DNA from: Talinum fruticosum
Lineage: Eukaryota; Streptophyta; Magnoliopsida; Caryophyllales; Talinaceae
Length of the DNA: 64,000 nucleotides
Direction: 5' to 3'
Assembly (NCBI GenBank): GCA_021018815.1
Contig: JAITYX010000002.1
Coordinates: 12,741,001 to 12,805,000, forward strand
Under the pieces are notes generated by a model. That model saw only the letters and a program-made list of their open reading frames with translations, ran no database searches and was not told where the DNA came from. Both the position numbers and the translations under genes were made by a program. Below are positions 57,141 to 64,000 of the stretch, in pieces (the first letter of the stretch is position 1; every line of letters starts with the position of its first letter).

Positions 57141-60100
57141 ATGAGGGAACGGAATAGTTCTTACGCGTTGATCTTGACGCTTATGCTAGTGTTTGTGACG
57201 GCACATTGTGGAGATCCACAGGATGACGAAATTAAGCCGGGCAAGCCCGTTGAGGTGACCTACGATGCACGTTCCATTATTATCGGCGGCGAAAGGATCC
57301 TCCTCTTCTCCGGCTCTGTCCATTATCCTCGTATTCCACTAAAAGTATGCCTACGTACCCATGACCTGAAAATTTAATTTTATGTTGGATAGATCGCTAC
57401 ATGAAAGACAATGTAACTGAATTTGTAGAGTAAATTTGTTAAAATTTTGAGCAGAGTCTTAAGCTTGAGATTTAAATTCAAGAGTCATTGCATGAAAAAT
57501 GGCCTTGATCACTGACATTTGCCCCGTATTTACGCAATTATGGTTCAAATTATACTTGTATTAACTGATTTCTATCGTTTTATTTTTGTACAATGTTTTA
57601 GGATTGGGGAAAAATACTTGACAAGTGCAGAGCAGGAGGTTTGAATAACATCCAAACGTACATCTTTTGGAATGTTCATGAGCCTGTTAAGGGTCAGGTA
57701 TCGCAACATTTCATCGGTTCTCCTAATCGCTTAGTATTAGCTGATGATCTATGTATTACAAATCAAGGTGGGTAAGCTAAAGAACTTTTGATCTTTTCTT
57801 GGCTTTTATTTTGTGCAGTTTAACTGGACAGGGCCGAATGATGCAGTGAAATTCATCAAAATGATTGCCGAGAGAGGCATGTGGGTAACTCTTAGAATCG
57901 GGCCCTTCATCCAGGCTGAATGGAATCACGGGTAACGAGACATAAAACTAGGATTCGTGATAGACATAATTCCAAAAGATTAGCTCGGAAGTTTATTGTT
58001 TTGAGCTTGACTAAACAAAAGCATTGTTGATGGTTTAATCACAGAGGACTTCCATTTTGGCTAAGGGAGGTTAAGGATATGATTTACAGAACTGATAATG
58101 CTCCATTCAAGGTAGAAATGGAGAGATGGTTCAACGTGGTCGTAGGGCTTATGAAGGAACACAAGTTATTTGCCTCACAGGGTGGTCCTATCATCCTGTC
58201 TCAGGTACTCAATCGACACTACTAACTAATCATGATTTAACTTAGCCTTAATTATACAGAGATCATAATCGATTACTGTATAATATGTGATCAATATAAT
58301 TAACCTGTTTTGGGAATTAATATGACCGATTAATTAGGTGGAGAACGAGTACGATCATGTGAGAGAAGCCTTCGATGATGGTGCATTGAGATACATCAGT
58401 TGGGCAGCAAACATGGCTATCGGTCTCAAAACTGGTGTCCCATGGATCATGTGCAAACAAAGGGATGCCCCTGGCGAAGTGGTACGTAATGTACCAATCA
58501 ATGCAAATACAAATCCACACCCCGGAGTCTTGTTTAAGCAGGATGTGGGACTGGGAGGGTCCAATGTAGCATCTCTACCTCTAGTTACAGATTCGAGAAT
58601 ATGTTGAGCTTATTATTCTTTCGTTTCTTGTGGCAGATCAACACATGCAATGGTAGGCACTGCGGAGATACATTCCCAGCTGCGAACGCCCCCAACAAGC
58701 CTAAGCTTTGGACTGAAAACTGGACTGCTCAGTAAGTAGTTTGATACTGTACAAGTCTTAATGACACCCCCTCCCAAAAAAATATTCAAGTTATAATTTG
58801 GGCACAATTTATAATTCCCTGATCTAACCATAACAAAGTAAAATGTCTTTATGTTTCAAATTCTGTTTTGCACAATGACAGGTACAGAGCCTTTGGAGAT
58901 GCGCCTTCTCAGAGGTCAGCGGAAGACATTGCCTACGCAGTGGGGCGCTGGTTCTCCAAGAATGGAAGTCATACCAATTATTACATGGTAATTTCTAAGT
59001 CGTTTGCAATCTCGCATATCTTTTTAATTATTAGGTCCTTAATGAACCATGGCTTGTGATCGTGCAGTATTATGGTGGCACGAACTATGGAAGAACGTCT
59101 GCCTCCTTTGTTACCACTCGATACTATGATGAAGCTCCCATTGATGAATTTGGTAATTAATCAAGCACTTAATTTAGCTAATCACCTTAGTACTTTGATA
59201 TACAATAGAGACCCCCCTAGCATGTGAATGAGTGAATAATTTGCTGGTGGAATATGTATATATATATGATTGTAACTAGTGGTGTGGTGTTTGAATGTGT
59301 ATAATGACTAGGTTTGATAAGGGAGCCGAAATGGGGACACTTGAGGGATTTGCACTATGCTCTGAGACTATCCAAGAAGCCCATATTCCAAGGCAACTAT
59401 AATGAACAGGTCTATGGTCCAGATCTGGAGGTAAGTTAGGCCAGGGTTCACTAACCACATTTTAGTTATTGAATTAGCTCGATCGATAACTGAATTATGA
59501 AATAAATAATGGCAGGCGAGGTGGTATGAAAAAGGAGATGCTTGTGCGGCATTCCTGTGGAACAACCACACCCATGCAACTAGAACTGTGAAATTCAGAG
59601 GCCAAGATTACGTCGTCCCATCTAAGTCCCTCAGCATCCTCCCTGACTGCAAGACGGTTGTATTCCAATCCGACCATGTGAGTTTTCGAGTCCCACCAAT
59701 TCATCAAGTTTCTCTTTTCTCCTTTAATTCTCGCTAATTCATCAATCAGAGACTTAATCACCCCCCCAAAAAAACAGCTGGTGTCTCAACACAGTTCAAG
59801 AATATTCGCGAAGACGGTTAAGGCTCACATGAATTTGAAATGGGAGAAGACCCAAGAGAGAATACCAACCGAGGTTACTTTCTTCTCCAATGATCCCAAA
59901 GAGCAGTATAGCACAACTAAGGACACTACTGACTACTTATGGTACCAGACCAGGTAATATAACAAAATTCTTCATCAACATAATTACTAATTCAACACCG
60001 GCTTGATCATAATCATCAATCAACTATACCATTATTGCCAGCCATCTGACATATGTAGATATATTTGGTTTTGTTTCCAGCATTGAATTGGATAGTCTAG

Positions 60101-61653
60101 ACTTGCCTTTCAAAAAGTCCCTCCAGCCGGTGTTGATGATCCTCAGTCTTGGGCATTCTGTGATCGCCTATGTCAACGGGAAGTTTATAGGTATGATAGA
60201 ATATGATAGATATACATGATGTACAGAGACAGCTGGAAAGAATTGAAGTAACTAGCACATGCAGTTTAATTTTTGGTCCTTAATTATTGTCTGTGTGTAC
60301 ATAATGCAAGGCACGGAGCATGGAGTGAAAAGGGAATACACCTTTCCATTCCAAGTGGGCGTATCACTCAAGGAAGGTCTTAATAACATATCTGTTCTTA
60401 GCGCCACAGTTGGAATGCCGGTAAGAACATAGGTGATAAAAATTTTCTGTTTCTTTTTGTTTATTGCTAACTAAAGGTAATTAACTGATGCATATTATGG
60501 TAATAAGATGAAGATCAGGAGGCTAGTAGCTAATCGTTTTTGCTTTTGTAACTCTCTTTCTGTTTTTGTTGAATGAGTAAAGGACAGCGGAAGCTACATG
60601 GAGAAAAGGTTCACAGGCCTGCGATCACTTGAGATCCAAGGTTTAGGAACTGGTAACCTTGATCTAACTGTCAATGGCTGGCACCACACGGTAATAATCA
60701 ACATGAGTAATCAATGAAATGACTCTTTAGCAAGCTCAACCCTAGCTTTATCCCATACCTACATCTTAATAAGGTTAACAAACACAAATTATATATAATA
60801 TGGGGTATGTATATATATATATATGCACAGGTTGGTTTGATGGGGAGAAGCTCAAATACTACACAGAGGAAGGAGCAAAGCAGGTAAAATGGGTGCCAGC
60901 AAAAGGAGCAGGAGACCCTCTGACTTGGTATAAGGCCTACTTTGACGAGCCAGAAGGAGACACGCCACTGGCTATAATGATGGAGAACATGACCAAAGGA
61001 ATGGTGTGGGTGAATGGCAACAGCATAGGGCGGTACTGGTCCACTTACCTGACTGTGAACAAGAGGTCGTCACAGAGCCAGTACCACATCCCGAGGGCGT
61101 TCCTAAAGCCCAAGGACAACCTGTTGGTAGTATTTGATGAGGCTGGTGGAAACATCGACACAATCGAGATACAGACGGTCCATAGGGACATTAAGTGCAG
61201 CTACATATCGGAGGACATGACCCCCACGTCCAGGACTGGGAGCCCAAAGGCAATGGCATTGCCGTTGCTAAGGGCGTCAGTAAGCCACAACCTAAGGCCG
61301 TCCTCAACTGTCCTGAGGGCGATGTTATCAAACACGTCGATTTTGCTAGCTTTGGCAATCCTTATGGTGTTTGTGGCTACTACCTCCTAGGAAATTGCAC
61401 TTCTCCCAATGCCGTCCACGTCGTTGAGAAGGTAACCATCCAATTCCATCAGTTTAAACATTTTTACGTTTAATAATTACTTGCTTAAAGCCGAGACGAG
61501 TAATCGAATTTGTATAAGCAGGAATGCTTGGGGAAGGTGGGATGCCAGATTGCAGTGGACAGAAGTGTTTTCCAAGATGACGGGAAGGCGTGCCCAGAAT
61601 TTAAAGGCCCCAAGACGTTAGCTGTACAAGTAACATGCGGCAAAAAGGACTAG
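57141..61653 (+). CDS. Beta-galactosidase, GH35, with C-terminal SUEL-type lectin domain
   Basis: Removes terminal beta-D-galactose from cell-wall polymers; secreted by a signal peptide (hydrophobic residues 8-21). Sixteen exons fit GT-AG: 57141-57344, 57602-57697, 57819-57931, 58045-58204, 58338-58481, 58637-58731, 58882-58987, 59068-59152, 59312-59430, 59516-59677, 59778-59953, 60081-60190, 60311-60420, 60583-60690, 60831-61431 and 61522-61653. The active-site signature [13 protein letters not shown] (acid/base Glu in NEY) spans exons 4 and 5. The nucleophile Glu is in LWTENWTAQ (exon 6). The C-terminus carries a cysteine-rich galactose-binding lectin domain. Expected length is about 840 residues. 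Exon 15 is one G short at 60842-60845 and one C short at 61221-61225; each shifts the frame. As written the protein stops early in exon 15, losing the last part of the enzyme and the lectin. Confidence 0.95.
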
Positions 61654-62552
61654 AACTAGATGCCCTTTTTAACTTGGCATTTTTTGGGGAGGGGTGTGTG
61701 GAGGGAAGGAAAGGAAATAAAGGCAGGTTGATCTAACGAATTTAACAGTCTGAGGGGTTAGCACGATTGTAACGGCTAAGAGCGGGGCACCCAGCAAACC
61801 CAAACAAAAGTTATTTTGTCATAATTTTTTTTAATTTGATGTTTATTGCTATGGTTGTATCTAAATTCTTATATACTATAAAGCTCATATATTTATATTT
61901 TTTGACTGACGAAGGTTTTCAGTTCCATCTCCCTGAATATTGGCATGTACACCAAAAGTACTTCACACAAACCCAACATCCCACTCCTCAAAAACAGATT
62001 GTAAGTAAAATATTTTTTAAAAAATAAAATCTAAATCTCTATTATCAGTAACAATAAAAAAATCAGTAAATTATTAATGGTTCCGAAATACACTGCAAGG
62101 AGGAAAAAAAAAAAAGAGCAAAAATTGCTCAACATCAGGCACCAGACAAAAGAAATTGAAATACAAAACTCAAACTCTTTTGGGGGGATGGAAGAGGGTT
62201 AAAGCCCTGGCATATGGTTTCTAATTTCTTGTATCACTGGCCATGAAAATGTGCAATTTAACGGTTTCTTGTATCATTGCTAAGAACGAAGGAAAGATAA
62301 TTACGTGACGAATGATGTATATATGATCAAAATTAAAATGACTGATATCAAGTTTTAAATTCTTCTGTTTAGTTAAAAATATTAAATAAAATGGTACCAC
62401 AACTAATAGCATTATCATGAGTTGTTAGATTGTAGTTTTTGAAGTACGATACATTATATACTCATGAGTTACATTCGACCATTGTATTCAGAGTAATATT
62501 AATCATTTAACCAAGTCAAAAATATAAATCAATCATATATATTAATGTTCAG
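61654..62552. other. Beta-galactosidase 3-prime flank, no other gene
   Basis: GGAAATAAAGG (61713) could serve as poly(A) signal about 60 bases after the stop codon. The rest is AT-rich and non-coding. Confidence 0.4.
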
Positions 62553-62808
62553 TATTTAGGGTATGTTCGAATTGATATGTATATCATTATCTATTTATGT
62601 TTTCTGTTCATTTTAACTCATTTCTGCTCAAATTTACTCATTTCAATTTCAGTATACCAGTTATTTTTGCTCATTTCTGCTATAACAATTCATTTCCAAT
62701 TTAAGCTATAATAGCTATTTTTGCTCATTTATGTTCGTTTCTGCTCATTTCAACTCGTTTATGCTCATTTAACAGCTATTTTTGTTGATCCATTTTATAC
62801 AGGCCCTT
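62553..62808. mobile_element. Short PIF/Harbinger-like MITE
   Basis: TTA GGGTATGTTCGAATT begins the element and CAGGCCC TTA ends it, giving TTA target duplications. The ends resemble those of the 2.08-kb element at 42661-44740. Inside are repeated TTTTTGCTCATTTCTGCT and ATAGCTATTTTTG words. It is about 250 bp with no coding. Confidence 0.6.
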
Positions 62809-64000
62809 AATATTTGGATTGCATTTCTTGTTACAATTTTAAAAAGCTAATTTTAAAGTTAGTTTTCGACTTTCAAAATAGTATTTCATGCATTCTAGTT
62901 CAAATATCCGTTTATTAATTAGTTTTAGGAAACTATTATGCTAATTGAGTAATTAAATTTATTTAAACACATCATCTTCAATGTTTGTTTAAATTATATC
63001 TATTAACAGCTAAATCAGAATAACTATATGCTATTTAAATAGCTATTAAATTACCAAAACAATTATCCACTTAACTAATTTTATCAGTAAATTTGATCCA
63101 AAAAAATACTATCATTAAACGAAAAGTGCAAACAACTAACCATAAAGCAATTTGCATCGAGGTACTGTGTTTCCAACATTATTACAATATAATCTCTTCA
63201 TATTAGACGTTGGCCTACTATTAAAATTGAAAATCTGAAAACATTTGATTTTAGATTTGGTTCCTCCCCTGCCTTCCCTCATTGTATTGTACTGTACTGC
63301 TTTTGTGACTCTTTTACATCCAACCCAAAAAAGAAAAAAATTCTCACCTTTGCATTGGCAACGGTTCTGGGGGTTGTTCCCGTTTGCTCTGTATTAAATA
63401 TGTGATTTCTGGTGTTGGATTTTTAATTTTTAACAAAACAGAAATGGAATTGTTCCTTTCATAATTATTGGCCAATTATTCAATTTAATTTATCAGTATA
63501 TAGAAAACAAATTTCCCAAAATAATTATTATGGTAGATGTATACGACTACCCTACCAAGTAGCCTGACAGTAATTTCAGGGTGGATTTTGCAACTATTGG
63601 TATGCGAAGATACAAGCAAGCAGGCAATGGGACCGGTGAAAATAGGAAGGATTTTGGGCATTGAGAAGGGGAAAAAGAAGGATACTATGTATGACTTTAC
63701 GTATCAGCGAACACATTACCAATATCACATACAGACAGGATCCAACGAAGAAACGACTTCCCACCAATCATTTTCAAAAGCAATCCGGGGAGGGGGCTGT
63801 TAATATATACATGGCCGATGGCTGATTGTGCAGCTGGAATTATGAAAGAGTTGATCCCTTTCCAAATGAGATACCTAAATTAGAAAGGTATTTCAATCCA
63901 ACTAAAATTCAGTAACGATATTATTGCCAGAATTGAAAGCTGACACGAAAACAAGAGGAGACTTGTAGATCAGCAGATCATTTGAATTTTGTATCAAGTT
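62809..64000. other. No gene recognised to the window end
   Basis: One 88-codon frame (63537-63803) has no recognised similarity and its neighbouring frames are equally open. I see no repeat or domain here. Confidence 0.4.

Noticed and set aside
63537..63803. An 88-codon open frame near the right edge as a gene.
   Set aside because: No recognised content, adjacent frames are similarly open, and there is no intron or leader support.

Overview
The window is nuclear DNA of a flowering plant, most likely a dicot. It is AT-rich. Its three recognisable genes carry classic GT-AG introns and encode plant-type proteins: a ROP GTPase, a plant ubiquitin-conjugating enzyme, and a GH35 beta-galactosidase with a C-terminal lectin domain. 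Between the genes lie decayed transposons, an endogenous pararetrovirus, gene relics and long tandem arrays. Most open frames longer than 60 codons are chance.

Layout. 0-7.5 kb: an unrecognised decayed coding relic (minus strand), then two hAT-like elements with 8-9 bp target duplications (2930-4053 and about 5496-6564) and a TIR element (6912-7370). 7.5-9.5 kb: a promoter-like stretch and a relic of a CCCH zinc-finger/WD40 gene. 10.2-11.4 kb: a Helitron-like element. 11.4-20.4 kb: a decayed caulimovirid (endogenous pararetrovirus), split by a 3.04-kb solo LTR (12286-15329) with a perfect AGCTC target duplication. 20.87-22.62 kb: a large degenerate minisatellite, with an outlier at 23.2-23.4 kb. 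26.66-28.0 kb: a TIR element. 28.1-29.8 kb: a second relic of the CCCH/WD40 gene, whose WD40 exon is repeated three times in tandem. 31.6-42.4 kb: scrambled, repeated exons of a PRP40-like splicing factor. 42.66-44.74 kb: a PIF/Harbinger-like element with TTA target duplications; a short relative lies at 62.55-62.81 kb.

The gene-rich end starts at 46 kb. UBC (46027-47095, minus) and ROP (48545-54926, minus) are in tandem. ROP is divergent from the beta-galactosidase gene (57141-61653, plus) across about 2.2 kb. UBC is intact at 148 residues. ROP and beta-galactosidase look intact in exon structure, but they carry three single-base deficits. Each deficit lies in a G or C run (48799-48802, 60842-60845, 61221-61225). 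This pattern suggests sequence or assembly error at least as much as real mutation. The three genes are ordinary housekeeping or cell-wall genes and show no functional linkage.

The most unusual material is the nested pararetrovirus/solo LTR, the 1.75-kb minisatellite, the reshuffled PRP40 exons, the paired CCCH/WD40 relics on either side of the virus, and a family of CAGCTG/ACGCGTTTT-rich patches just upstream of several gene-start-like regions. I did not see a clearly new functional system.
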